The notes under the pieces: model-generated
Database searches by the model: none
Told to the model about the DNA's origin: nothing
What the model saw: the letters and a program-made list of their open reading frames with translations, nothing else
Shown here: positions 1 through 7,371 of the stretch, piece after piece
Numbering within the stretch: position 1 is the stretch's first letter
Layout: each line of letters opens with the position of its first letter
Translations under genes and position numbers: made by a program
NCBI GenBank assembly: GCA_025996895.1
Contig: BNTW01000067.1
Span: 1 to 14,299 of the forward strand
Direction: 5' to 3'
Source of the DNA: Bacteroidia bacterium
GTDB lineage: Bacteria > Bacteroidota > Bacteroidia > Bacteroidales > Azobacteroidaceae
Length of the DNA stretch: 14,299 nucleotides

Positions 1-160
1 CGCCGCCATCTGCTGTTATCAGGAGGTATTTTGCATCAGGATAATGAGTTTTACCTGTTAATTCCCACCATTGTTTTATACTGTTAACAGCAAACTCACT
101 TGTATCATAATTTTTACCTACATTGACAAAACCTTCATTTTTTGCAATATCATAAATACC
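1..160 (-). mobile_element. Internal fragment of an ISAzo13-family transposase
   Basis: Read on the minus strand from 160 to 2 there are 53 open codons, beginning GIYDIAKNEGFVNVG, continuing with YDTSEFAVNSIKQWW and ending YPDAKYLLITADGG at the window edge. This pattern (GxYD, a DTxEFAVxSIxxWW block, then a TADGG acidic motif) is what I recognise from the DDE transposase of the ISAzo13 ('Rhodopirellula') insertion sequence family; the aspartate of DGG is probably catalytic. No start codon or terminal inverted repeat is visible at the 160 end. The homology starts in the middle of the protein and runs on past the window. It abuts the truncated SusC gene within a few bases, in a different frame. 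It is a remnant, a deletion product or an assembly chimera rather than a simple intact insertion. Family assignment is from memory of the motif. Confidence 0.72.
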
Positions 161-1122
161 GTTCCACCCTGCACGCTAATTTGATGATTTTGCACCGGTG
201 CATTTTTGTTGAAAGCCACGTCCTGCCAATCGGTGTTGGGAGTCAGTCCTGCGCGTGCATTGGCAATGTCCTGTGGTGTAAACAGCAATGATTCACCGTT
301 GTTGAAATTCAGTTCGTTTTGCAACACCATATATTCAGTGGTGTTAAGCAGTTCCTTTTTCTTCCACGGATTTTGCCAACTAATATTCATTTCGTAATTG
401 ATTTTGGGTTTGCCTACCGTACCGTTTTTAGTTGTAACCAGAATAACACCGTTACCACCGCGCGTTCCGTAAACAGCCGCAGAAGCAGCATCTTTCAAAA
501 TTTCGACAGACGCAATATCGGCAGGGTTCAGGTTGCTGATACCACCATCCACCGCCATTCCATCCACAATAAAAAGAGGAGTATTATCTCCGGTAGTACC
601 TACACCACGAATGCGGACACTTGATCCACTACCCGGCTGCCCTGAGCCTGATGTCATAGAAACACCCGAAACTTGCCCTTTTAATACGTTTTCGATACGT
701 GAAGGCGTAACCTTTTCAATATCAGCAGCTTTCACACTACTAATAGCCGCCGTTACCACGCTTTTCTTTTGAACGCCATAGCCGACAACCACTACTTCGT
801 CCAACAAATCCCTGGATTCTTTTAGTTGCACATTCATATCCGAACTTGCCGGCAAATCAACCGTCTCATATCCGATATAGGAGAAACGGAGGATTGCTCC
901 TTGCGGAACATTGAGAGCAAAATGCCCGTCCAAGTCGGTAACTGTCCCATTGGTGGAACCTGTTTGAATCACAGATACGCCGATCAGGAATTCTCCTTCA
1001 GCATCTGTTACTACTCCTTTTACGCTTATATTATTCTGTGCAGCCACAGGCAACGAAATTGCCGTCAGACACAAGGAAATAAGCATAAAAAGGAAACATT
1101 TTTTTGAAAAGTTCATTTTCAT
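118..1122 (-). pseudogene. Truncated SusC/RagA-type TonB-dependent outer-membrane receptor (N-terminal third)
   Basis: SusC proteins are outer-membrane TonB-dependent channels that import oligosaccharides or peptides with a SusD lipoprotein. The frame opens with a signal peptide (residues 1-29, ending LPVAAQ), then a carboxypeptidase-regulatory-like domain (about 32-105, KGVVTDAEGEFLIGVSV to YIGYETV), the LDEVVVVGYG motif typical of SusC, and the plug domain (about 120-235, with VRIRGVGT, FIVDG and SVEILKDAASAAVYG). The barrel has only begun when homology stops at ISVQGG (about position 163). The last 14 or so codons of the frame are out-of-frame reading of transposase DNA. Family members are about 1000 residues long, so roughly two thirds is missing and no susD is visible. 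Two in-frame ATGs exist (1122 and 1116); the MNFSKK start at 1116 is equally good. It could yield only a non-functional periplasmic stub. Confidence 0.9.
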
Positions 1123-1172
1123 AAATTAATAAATTAAAATTAACAATTAATATAATAACAAAAATTATGTAA

Positions 1173-1180
1173 CAAATATA
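1173..1180 (-). promoter_or_regulatory. Candidate -7 promoter element for the SusC gene
   Basis: On the minus strand this reads TATATTTG, matching the Bacteroidota -7 consensus TAnnTTTG. It lies about 50 bases upstream of the SusC start in very AT-rich DNA, a plausible leader length. I do not see a clear TTTG at the expected -33 position, so support comes from the one element and its placement. Confidence 0.45.
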
Positions 1181-1460
1181 GGATCAGAAAGTATCGTTAT
1201 TTCTTTTAGAATAAAAAAAGTAGTGGTTCTATCAGTTTAATATTCTGATTAATAGTATTTTAATGTTTTTAAAAAGGGTAAAAAAAGTAGTAATTTAAGA
1301 ATAATTTTTGAGGGTTTCCGTCAGAATTTTCCGGACAGGTATCTTAAATGTTCGAGTAAAGCCATATCTTCAGTCTTGTCTTGCCTTTGTCATTTCGTCC
1401 TTTCAAAATGTAGTTTCGTCACCCGCCGGTGTCGATTCGTCAATATCCGCCTTTTTTCCC

Positions 1461-1490
1461 TTGTTTTCATTTTTTTTGTATATTATTTTG
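1461..1490 (+). promoter_or_regulatory. Candidate promoter of the LRR/protease/lipoprotein operon
   Basis: A TTG at 1461-1463 is followed after 20 bases by TATTTTG at 1484-1490. This resembles the Bacteroidota pair TTTG / TAnnTTTG, except that the -7 element is one base short of consensus. It would give a leader of roughly 45 bases before the ATG at 1543. No competing better match is seen between here and the start codon. Confidence 0.35.
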
Positions 1491-1542
1491 TAGGTATGAT
1501 ATCCGAGAATTATAAAAATAATAACGTTTAATATTTTGAAAA

Positions 1543-3672
1543 ATGAAAAAGATTTTAATTTTTAGTATCCTCGCCATACTTTTGGCAACGGCAGGCGTGA
1601 AGGCGCAAGACAATGGACTAATTCAGCTCGGCGGCTTTACTATTTATTGCCCGGCAGCTGCTAATTCGCCGTTTCAAGGTCCGGATGATTATTATGGTAT
1701 TGTTGTTGGCTTTCCGGCAAATGCCGTTATCAATAATTTGCCGTCTCAAGCAACATACAAAATGCTTGAAGCCTATCCCGGACATGTTCCGGCTGAAATA
1801 GAGGTAACGGTACCTGTTCTTGAAATAGATTTACGACCTTGGAACAACGATACTGCGACTGTACAGACTTGGCAGGAAATCACAGTCCCCAACTTTATTC
1901 GGAAATTTGGTCATCGCGATGTATTTGAGTACGCAACCGCTTTACGTTCGGTAGATTTATCGGCTACAAGTTTAACCAAAGTGGGAGCACGTACATTTAC
2001 CGGATGTGCTTCGTTGCAAAATGTGTCGTTGCCCGCAACTTTAACCGAAATTGGCGGGAGTGAATTTAACGGTTGCGCTTCGCTGCAAAACATAGCTGTT
2101 CCTGCGGCGGTTAAAAAAATCGGCTCAAGTGCGTTTTACGGTTGTACTTCCCTAAATACAGCGGATTTGCTCGGCGATTCGCTGGATATAGGCAGTTTAT
2201 GTTTTTATGGTTGTACCAATTTGCAACATGTCAATTTTTTGCCGAATATACAATTAAAACTGAACAACGACAACATTTTACATTACGATGAAAGCGAATC
2301 GTGGAGCACTAATACAGGAACTTATTATGTGCACAGAAGTTGGGGAATATTTGAGGGCTGTACGTCCTTAACTTCCATTACTTTGCCCGAAGGATTGGAA
2401 ACATTGCCTTCAACATCTTTTTATGATTGTACAGGATTGACAAGCATAACGCTTCCCCATTCGTTAAAAACAGTTGGTTATCAGGCATTCAAAAACTGCA
2501 CGGCGCTGCAATCGGTCACTTTCACCGGTCCCGACAGTTTGTCCATCGGGTCAAAAACATTTAAAAACTGTACGGCACTTACTTCCGTCGATTTCGATAA
2601 TCCCAATGCGTTAAAAATCGGCGATTATGCTTTTTCGGATTGCACGGGGCTGACTTCCTTTACCGTTCCCGAAGGAACGTATGAAATAAGCAATTCTGCG
2701 CCATTCTACCGTTGTACGAATTTGAAAACTTTATATTACAATGTTCCCAATCTGAACTATCAAGGGGGCAGGGACTATGAAAATCCTTTGTTTGGGTTTA
2801 CAAATGTTAAACCCTCCCTTGAGAATTTATATCTGGGCAGTAGGGTAGAAACTATTCCCCAATATTTTTTCTCGCATTTAAATATCCAAGAATTGAATCT
2901 GCCTGAATCGGTTACGAAAATAGGAAAATACGCATTTTATCGTTGCGACTCGCTCAAAACAGTAACCATTCCCGAAACGGTTGTCGAAGTGGGCGATTAC
3001 GCATTTTATGTTTGCAATTCGCTGAAAGAAGTAAATATCCGGGGACAACTTACCGGCAAAGGCATTTTCAGTTGGTGCGATGCTTTGGAAAAAGTAATCT
3101 TTTCCGAAACACTCGATTCCATTCCCGAAAGCGTTTTTCTTTCAGACGACAGTTTGAAAATCATCACTATTCCGCAATCGGTTACTCATATCGGAAACAG
3201 TGCATTTGCCTACCTGCCCCATCTGCAACAAGTAAGGGTGAATTGGCAAACGCCCATTGATATTGTGAAAGAGCTTGATTATCAGGCGGTATTTTATAAC
3301 TACTCTTACAACGATTTTATTAGCAACGTAACTCTGATTGTTCCGCGCGGCACAAAGGAATTGTATAAAGTTGCACCGGTTTGGCAGGATTTCAAGATAG
3401 AAGAAGACGCAACAGGCATAAATGAAATTACGAATTACAAATTAAAAATTACGATTGTGGGAGACGAATTGCGGCTCATAAACCTGTTAGGTTTCAAAAA
3501 CCTAACAGGTTTAGCCGATGTGGCGATTTATGATGTTGCAGGGCGCAATGTAGGGGCAGGGCGCGCCCTGCCCCTACACAACGGCGCACAAGGCATCAAC
3601 ATTTCGCATTTGCCGTCAGGCGTGTATATTGTGCGGGTTGGTAACCAATCGGCAAAATTTATCAAAAAATAA
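1543..3672 (+). CDS. BspA-like leucine-rich-repeat protein with T9SS sorting tail
   Basis: The 709-residue product starts with a signal peptide (MKKILIFSILAILLATAG, cleavage near VKAQ). Residues about 128-570 are BspA/LRR_5-type leucine-rich repeats of the form F-x-x-C-x-S/G-L-x-x-(V/I)-x-L/I-P-x-x-(V/L)-x-x-I-G, with a regularly placed cysteine (FTGCASL, FNGCASL, FYGCTSL, FKNCTAL, FYRCDSL). A VPRGTKELYKVAPVW cap closes the repeats near 600-615, as is usual in this family. Residues about 622-709 are a type A T9SS sorting domain (VAIYDVAGRN, ISHLPSGVYIVRVG, ending KFIKK), so the protein is inferred to be carried across the outer membrane and attached to or released from the surface. BspA-type proteins bind extracellular matrix or other cells; the partner here is unknown. 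The sorting domain is interrupted in frame by two palindromes (3479-3513, 3550-3577). The gene probably leads an operon with the protease 16 bases downstream. Confidence 0.92.
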   Translation: MKKILIFSILAILLATAGVKAQDNGLIQLGGFTIYCPAAANSPFQGPDDYYGIVVGFPANAVINNLPSQATYKMLEAYPGHVPAEIEVTVPVLEIDLRPWNNDTATVQTWQEITVPNFIRKFGHRDVFEYATALRSVDLSATSLTKVGARTFTGCASLQNVSLPATLTEIGGSEFNGCASLQNIAVPAAVKKIGSSAFYGCTSLNTADLLGDSLDIGSLCFYGCTNLQHVNFLPNIQLKLNNDNILHYDESESWSTNTGTYYVHRSWGIFEGCTSLTSITLPEGLETLPSTSFYDCTGLTSITLPHSLKTVGYQAFKNCTALQSVTFTGPDSLSIGSKTFKNCTALTSVDFDNPNALKIGDYAFSDCTGLTSFTVPEGTYEISNSAPFYRCTNLKTLYYNVPNLNYQGGRDYENPLFGFTNVKPSLENLYLGSRVETIPQYFFSHLNIQELNLPESVTKIGKYAFYRCDSLKTVTIPETVVEVGDYAFYVCNSLKEVNIRGQLTGKGIFSWCDALEKVIFSETLDSIPESVFLSDDSLKIITIPQSVTHIGNSAFAYLPHLQQVRVNWQTPIDIVKELDYQAVFYNYSYNDFISNVTLIVPRGTKELYKVAPVWQDFKIEEDATGINEITNYKLKITIVGDELRLINLLGFKNLTGLADVAIYDVAGRNVGAGRALPLHNGAQGINISHLPSGVYIVRVGNQSAKFIKK
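3427..3454 (+). repeat. Degenerate tandem heptamer (ATTACGA-like, four copies) at the start of the sorting domain
   Basis: Four head-to-tail 7-base units read ATTACGA, ATTACAA, ATTAAAA, ATTACGA. They encode part of EITNYKLKITI just after the LRR cap and before the T9SS domain. Because 7 is not a multiple of 3, gain or loss of one unit would shift the frame and remove the secretion tail. The middle units have diverged, which should slow slippage. Confidence 0.7.
3479..3513. repeat. Palindromic element, 16-bp perfect arms, inside the LRR gene
   Basis: The left arm 3479-3494 (TAAACCTGTTAGGTTT) is the exact reverse complement of the right arm 3498-3513, separated by the 3-base loop CAA. It lies inside the T9SS sorting-domain codons and is translated as INLLGFKNLTGL between the LR of GDELR and ADVAIYD. 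The flanking protein segments look like adjacent parts of an ordinary sorting domain, so the palindrome appears to be an in-frame insertion. It sits where no terminator is expected and has no T run. Confidence 0.85.
3523..3672 (+). repeat. 150-bp direct repeat, copy 1 (3' end of the LRR gene)
   Basis: This stretch aligns without gaps to 7372-7521. By hand count 131 of 150 bases and 41 of 49 residues agree. It covers the last 49 codons and the stop of the LRR gene, the C-terminal part of the sorting domain. The central 28-bp palindrome is identical in both copies. Confidence 0.88.
3550..3577. repeat. Perfect 28-bp GC-rich palindrome, copy 1
   Basis: The half-site GTAGGGGCAGGGCG at 3550-3563 is followed immediately by its exact reverse complement at 3564-3577; the flanking T and A extend symmetry to 30 bp (3549-3578). 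It is strikingly GC-rich against its surroundings. It is read in frame as VGAGRALPL, inserted between the conserved YDVAGRN and the GINISHLPSGVY parts of the sorting domain. The same palindrome recurs at 7399-7426. Confidence 0.92.
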
Positions 3673-3688
3673 GATATTAACCATTTAA

Positions 3689-6600
3689 ATGAATGAAATC
3701 ATGAAACGATTATTTATTTTCTCGCTTTTGCTCGTGAGCGTTGTGGCAGGATTCGGGCAAGGAAGCAAATTCAAGTCTGTCAACCGGATTCCGATTGACA
3801 GTACAACAGGTACGTCCTCTTTCATCAAAGACGCTATTCATATCAACGGATCGTTGAGTCCCCAATTGAGTCCGGGAGCAGCCGGCAATTCCTACGGAAC
3901 GCTGAATCCGCTGCAACTGCCCGGACAGATAAGCACCGATTCGGCTTCGGTTATCCCAATGCAACCGGTAGAACGAAAACCCGCCCATATCCGGCGCAAT
4001 CGTTCGCAATCGTATCCGGTCACCGTGAAGAACGACAGGGAAATGCTGCATGATTTTTTCAAAGAGGCTCCTTTGCTGCACATCGACACGCCGGAAAAAC
4101 AAATCCGTGTCGAAACCGTCCATAAGGATCATCTGGGAATAAGCCACCTGAAAGGGATTCAGCTTTTTCGCGACATTCCGGTTTATGGTATGGAATTTAC
4201 TTTTCATATTTCTTCACAGGAAGAAACTTTTATGGGTTATACGCTGAATCCGGCGCTTATCGACACGCTTCCCGCCCAACTGACGAAGGATGATGCTATT
4301 CGTATAACAAAAACCGATCTGGGAAAAACAGTAAAAATACAGGAACCGCTCACCGCTGATGCCATTTATTATCCCGACCGGTTCCATAATTACCGGATTA
4401 GCTATAAAGTGATTATCCGCCCCAATTTCAGGGACGAATGGATTTATTATATTGACGCCCGCACCGGAGAAATTCTGCACAAATTCAACAATACGCCATC
4501 TGCCGGTCCGGCCAAAGGAACCGGCTTGGATTTGAAGAATGTACAGCGCACGGTGGATACTTATGAAGAAAACGGCATACATTATATGCTCAATACGACC
4601 AAGTCCATGTTTAATGCGACGAATTTTTCAGGGTTAATACAAATCTACGATGCGCATAACAACCCCGACATTTACACGTCCAACAGTACGGCTTCGCTCG
4701 CCGCTTCCAATTCGGCGCAATGGAATAATCCTCACGCCATATCTGCCATGCAATATGTTTCGCAAACGTATGATTACCTGAAAAATACCTTCAATCGCAC
4801 TTCTTATGACGATAAGGGAATGAATATGATTTGCGTCATTAACTTGCCCGACGAAAACGGACAATCCTACGATAATGCCTTTTGGAATGGTTCGGGAATT
4901 TACTTTGGAAACGGCTCTTCGTCGTTTCTGCCTTTAATAAGAGGCTTGGATTGTGTAGCCCACGAAATGGGACACGGCGTAGTAGCAAACACAGCCAATT
5001 TGGAATATCAAAACCAGTCGGGCGCTGTGAATGAAGGTTATGCCGATATTTTCGGTTCAATGGTGGACAGGGCAAACTGGTCGATAGGCGAAGATATTAT
5101 TAAAGATCGAAATAACTATCCTACCGGCTTTTTACGGGATATGTCGAATCCGCACAATGGCGGCTCTCGACTGGGAGATGGCGGCTGGCAACCGGCGCAT
5201 GTCTCGGAAATGTATCTTGGCGACCAAGACAATGGCGGCGTACATATCAACAACACGATTCCGTCTCACGCTTTTTTTTCTTATGCCACCTCTTCCAGCA
5301 AAGAAAAAGCCGAACAGGTTTTTTACCGCGCCTTATGCAATTACCTGACAAGTACGTCCAAATTTGTGGATTTGCGCTTAGCCGTCATTCAGTCGGCTAA
5401 AGATTTGTATGGCGATGCGGAAGCGAAATTGGTGGCGCAAGCATTCGATAAAGTGGGAGTTATGGAAGATGCGGGAAGCGGTACGCCCGGCGATTTATCT
5501 ACCAATCCCGGACAACAAAGCCTGTTGCTGACCAATCTTGCCAATAACGACCCCTACGGTTTATATAAAACAAGCGATTTCTCGACATTCACACCGCTGA
5601 CTTACAGCCGGATGAAAAGCAAACCCAGCGTTACCGACAACGGTTCACACGTATTTTTTGTAGATGCTAACAGCAACATCGGTTTCGTTGATCTCAATAC
5701 CGGACAACAAGGATTGATAGCCAACGATGGAGCGTATGCCAACTGCGCCATCTCGCGCGACGGCAACCGGCTGGCGTTTGTTACCACGGCGCAGGACGCG
5801 AAAATATATGTGTATGACTTTGTTTCGCAAACAATCGCGGCTTGCCAGCTTTATAACCCGACAACCGGCAGCGGCAATACGCAATCGGGCGGCGTGATGT
5901 TTGCCGAATCCATCGAGTTTGACCATACGGGCGAATATATTCTTTACGATGCTTACAATGTGATTGGCAGCTCGCTCGGAGGCGCTACGATCGACTATTG
6001 GGATATGGGACTGGTGCATGTGTGGAATAATAATGCCAACACCTTCGGTTCGGGGCAGATTTCCAAATTGTTCGCGGCGCTCGAACAGGGAGTAAGTGTC
6101 GGCAACCCGACTTTCTCCAAAAATTCGCCCTACATCGTCGCTTTCGACTATATGGACACGAATCAGAATTTTGCCACATTCGGCATGAATCTTTCGACCA
6201 ATACGATGAATATGCTGTTCACAAATTCGACCACTTCTTTTCCTAATTACAGTATCAACGACAATGCGATTGCATTCGCTTCGTTCAATAATGCGCCGTT
6301 TACAGGCTATGTAGCGCTCGGAGCCGACAAGATTTCGATTACTGGACAGGGAATTCCGATTGCCACTTATGCCACTTTCCCTGTTTTCTACGGAACAGGC
6401 GCTCGTCCGTTGGGACAAAAACCGGCGACGGCGTTCTCGGTAGATGTACGTGCCGGTGGCGCACCTTTGATCGCCCAGTTTGTCGATTTGTCCGAAAACG
6501 CACCAACATCCTGGAGTTGGACATTTGCAGGCGGTGTTCCGGCAACTTCTACCGCACAGCACCCGAAAGTTACTTACAACCTGCCGGGTACTTATCCGGT

Positions 6601-6913
6601 GAAGTTAACAGCAACCAACAGTTACGGCAGCCATGAGGTGGTAAAGCAAGGATATATTACGATTGGAACAACGGGTATGGATGAAACGGCAGCCATGACG
6701 GTGTCGGTTTTCCCGAATCCGGCAAGCACATCGGTAACGGTTTCCGGAACATGGACGAAAACGCCTGTTTTCCGGCTTTTCGATTCTATCGGGCGGCCGG
6801 TAATCGAAACCAAGGAAACAACGTTTGATATTTCCTCCCTTCCGGCGGGAATATACTTATTGTCGATACAAGACGGAAACACAAGTTCAGTAAAAAAAAT
6901 AGTAAAAAAATAA
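3689..6913 (+). CDS. Secreted M4 (thermolysin-type) metalloprotease with propeller, PKD and T9SS domains
   Basis: A 1074-residue secreted zinc protease. The signal peptide is clearest from the ATG at 3701 (MKRLFIFSLLLVSVVAGFG), which I prefer to 3689. A propeptide follows: FTP-like (about 138-190, GISHLKGIQLFRDIPVYGMEF) and PepSY (about 196-267, ending IDARTGEILHKFN). The catalytic domain spans about 285-590. HEMGH at 425-429 gives zinc ligands H425 and H429 and catalytic E426; NEGYAD gives third ligand E449, exactly 24 residues after H425 as in thermolysin; GGVHIN gives H519 as the counterpart of thermolysin His231. Residues about 610-905 form TolB/WD40-like propeller repeats (PSVTDNGSHVFFVD, CAISRDGNRLAFVT). 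A PKD domain (about 911-993, SWSWTFAGG) and a T9SS tail (about 1001-1074, VFPNPAS to VKKIVKK) complete it. All catalytic residues are present. It lies 16 bases after the LRR gene. Confidence 0.95.
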   Translation: MNEIMKRLFIFSLLLVSVVAGFGQGSKFKSVNRIPIDSTTGTSSFIKDAIHINGSLSPQLSPGAAGNSYGTLNPLQLPGQISTDSASVIPMQPVERKPAHIRRNRSQSYPVTVKNDREMLHDFFKEAPLLHIDTPEKQIRVETVHKDHLGISHLKGIQLFRDIPVYGMEFTFHISSQEETFMGYTLNPALIDTLPAQLTKDDAIRITKTDLGKTVKIQEPLTADAIYYPDRFHNYRISYKVIIRPNFRDEWIYYIDARTGEILHKFNNTPSAGPAKGTGLDLKNVQRTVDTYEENGIHYMLNTTKSMFNATNFSGLIQIYDAHNNPDIYTSNSTASLAASNSAQWNNPHAISAMQYVSQTYDYLKNTFNRTSYDDKGMNMICVINLPDENGQSYDNAFWNGSGIYFGNGSSSFLPLIRGLDCVAHEMGHGVVANTANLEYQNQSGAVNEGYADIFGSMVDRANWSIGEDIIKDRNNYPTGFLRDMSNPHNGGSRLGDGGWQPAHVSEMYLGDQDNGGVHINNTIPSHAFFSYATSSSKEKAEQVFYRALCNYLTSTSKFVDLRLAVIQSAKDLYGDAEAKLVAQAFDKVGVMEDAGSGTPGDLSTNPGQQSLLLTNLANNDPYGLYKTSDFSTFTPLTYSRMKSKPSVTDNGSHVFFVDANSNIGFVDLNTGQQGLIANDGAYANCAISRDGNRLAFVTTAQDAKIYVYDFVSQTIAACQLYNPTTGSGNTQSGGVMFAESIEFDHTGEYILYDAYNVIGSSLGGATIDYWDMGLVHVWNNNANTFGSGQISKLFAALEQGVSVGNPTFSKNSPYIVAFDYMDTNQNFATFGMNLSTNTMNMLFTNSTTSFPNYSINDNAIAFASFNNAPFTGYVALGADKISITGQGIPIATYATFPVFYGTGARPLGQKPATAFSVDVRAGGAPLIAQFVDLSENAPTSWSWTFAGGVPATSTAQHPKVTYNLPGTYPVKLTATNSYGSHEVVKQGYITIGTTGMDETAAMTVSVFPNPASTSVTVSGTWTKTPVFRLFDSIGRPVIETKETTFDISSLPAGIYLLSIQDGNTSSVKKIVKK

Positions 6914-6953
6914 AATGATTATCATTATTTATAAACAATTTAAATTTATCACA

Positions 6954-7367
6954 ATGAAAACAAAATTTTTTGGATTAATTCTTATGTTGATGGCAGCGCC
7001 TTTGTTTACTAATTGTTCGGACAGTGACGACCCCGTAGCAGATGTTCGGGAAGATTATGCAGGTTCCTATCGTGTGAATATGGAATACATTGTCAATGGG
7101 CAGAAATACACGGAAACGTACACGTTGACAATTACGAAATCGTCAACCAATGCAAATGATATTATTTTGAATAATATCATTAATTCCAACGAATCGGTTC
7201 GAGCAACCGTAAGCGGCAATGCCATGACGATTCCGCAACAAACAATCGGTTCAGCCGGACTCAGCGGGTCGGGAACGTTAAACAACAATGTTCTCAATTT
7301 CTCGACATTAGTGACGCAAACCGCAGGAACACAAATCAATATCACTCAAGTTGGAACGAAACAATAA
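6954..7367 (+). CDS. Small surface-type lipoprotein, function unknown
   Basis: I place the start at 6954 (MKTKFFGLILMLMAAP), giving 137 residues; an in-frame ATG at 6915 would put an unusual MIIIIYKQF stretch before the signal peptide. The lipobox is LFTNC, so the mature protein begins CSDSDDP. An S/D-rich stretch right after the cysteine matches the lipoprotein export signal that directs Bacteroidota lipoproteins to the cell surface. The remainder is about 110 residues of alternating hydrophobic strands (GSYRVNMEYIVNGQKY, TYTLTITK, GSGTLNNNVLNFSTL) that resemble a small beta-barrel of lipocalin-like type; I cannot name the family. It follows the protease by 40 bases and probably shares its transcript. 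It could be a binding partner or inhibitor of the protease, but that is only a guess from position. Confidence 0.78.
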   Translation: MKTKFFGLILMLMAAPLFTNCSDSDDPVADVREDYAGSYRVNMEYIVNGQKYTETYTLTITKSSTNANDIILNNIINSNESVRATVSGNAMTIPQQTIGSAGLSGSGTLNNNVLNFSTLVTQTAGTQINITQVGTKQ

Positions 7368-7371
7368 AAAA

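Larger units (their letters stand above)
1123..1542. other. Divergent intergenic region, 420 bases
   Basis: This AT-rich spacer separates the SusC remnant (minus) from the LRR protein gene (plus). It holds candidate promoters for both genes at its two ends. The centre (about 1305-1450) is less AT-rich, contains one 61-codon open frame without recognisable protein features, and shows no RNA gene, strong hairpin or insertion-sequence end that I can identify. Homopolymer A and T runs are frequent (1214-1220, 1281-1287, 1470-1477). Confidence 0.6.

Noticed and set aside
1308..1493. 61-codon open frame in the divergent spacer, plus strand
   Set aside because: It has no recognisable motif, and its end is a run of F/L/I codons produced by T-rich promoter DNA. 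It overlaps the expected promoter of the LRR gene.
5645..6562. 305-codon open frame on the minus strand, antisense to the M4 protease
   Set aside because: It is the shadow of a real, well-supported gene. Its composition is rich in R, C and H without domain structure, as expected from antisense reading.
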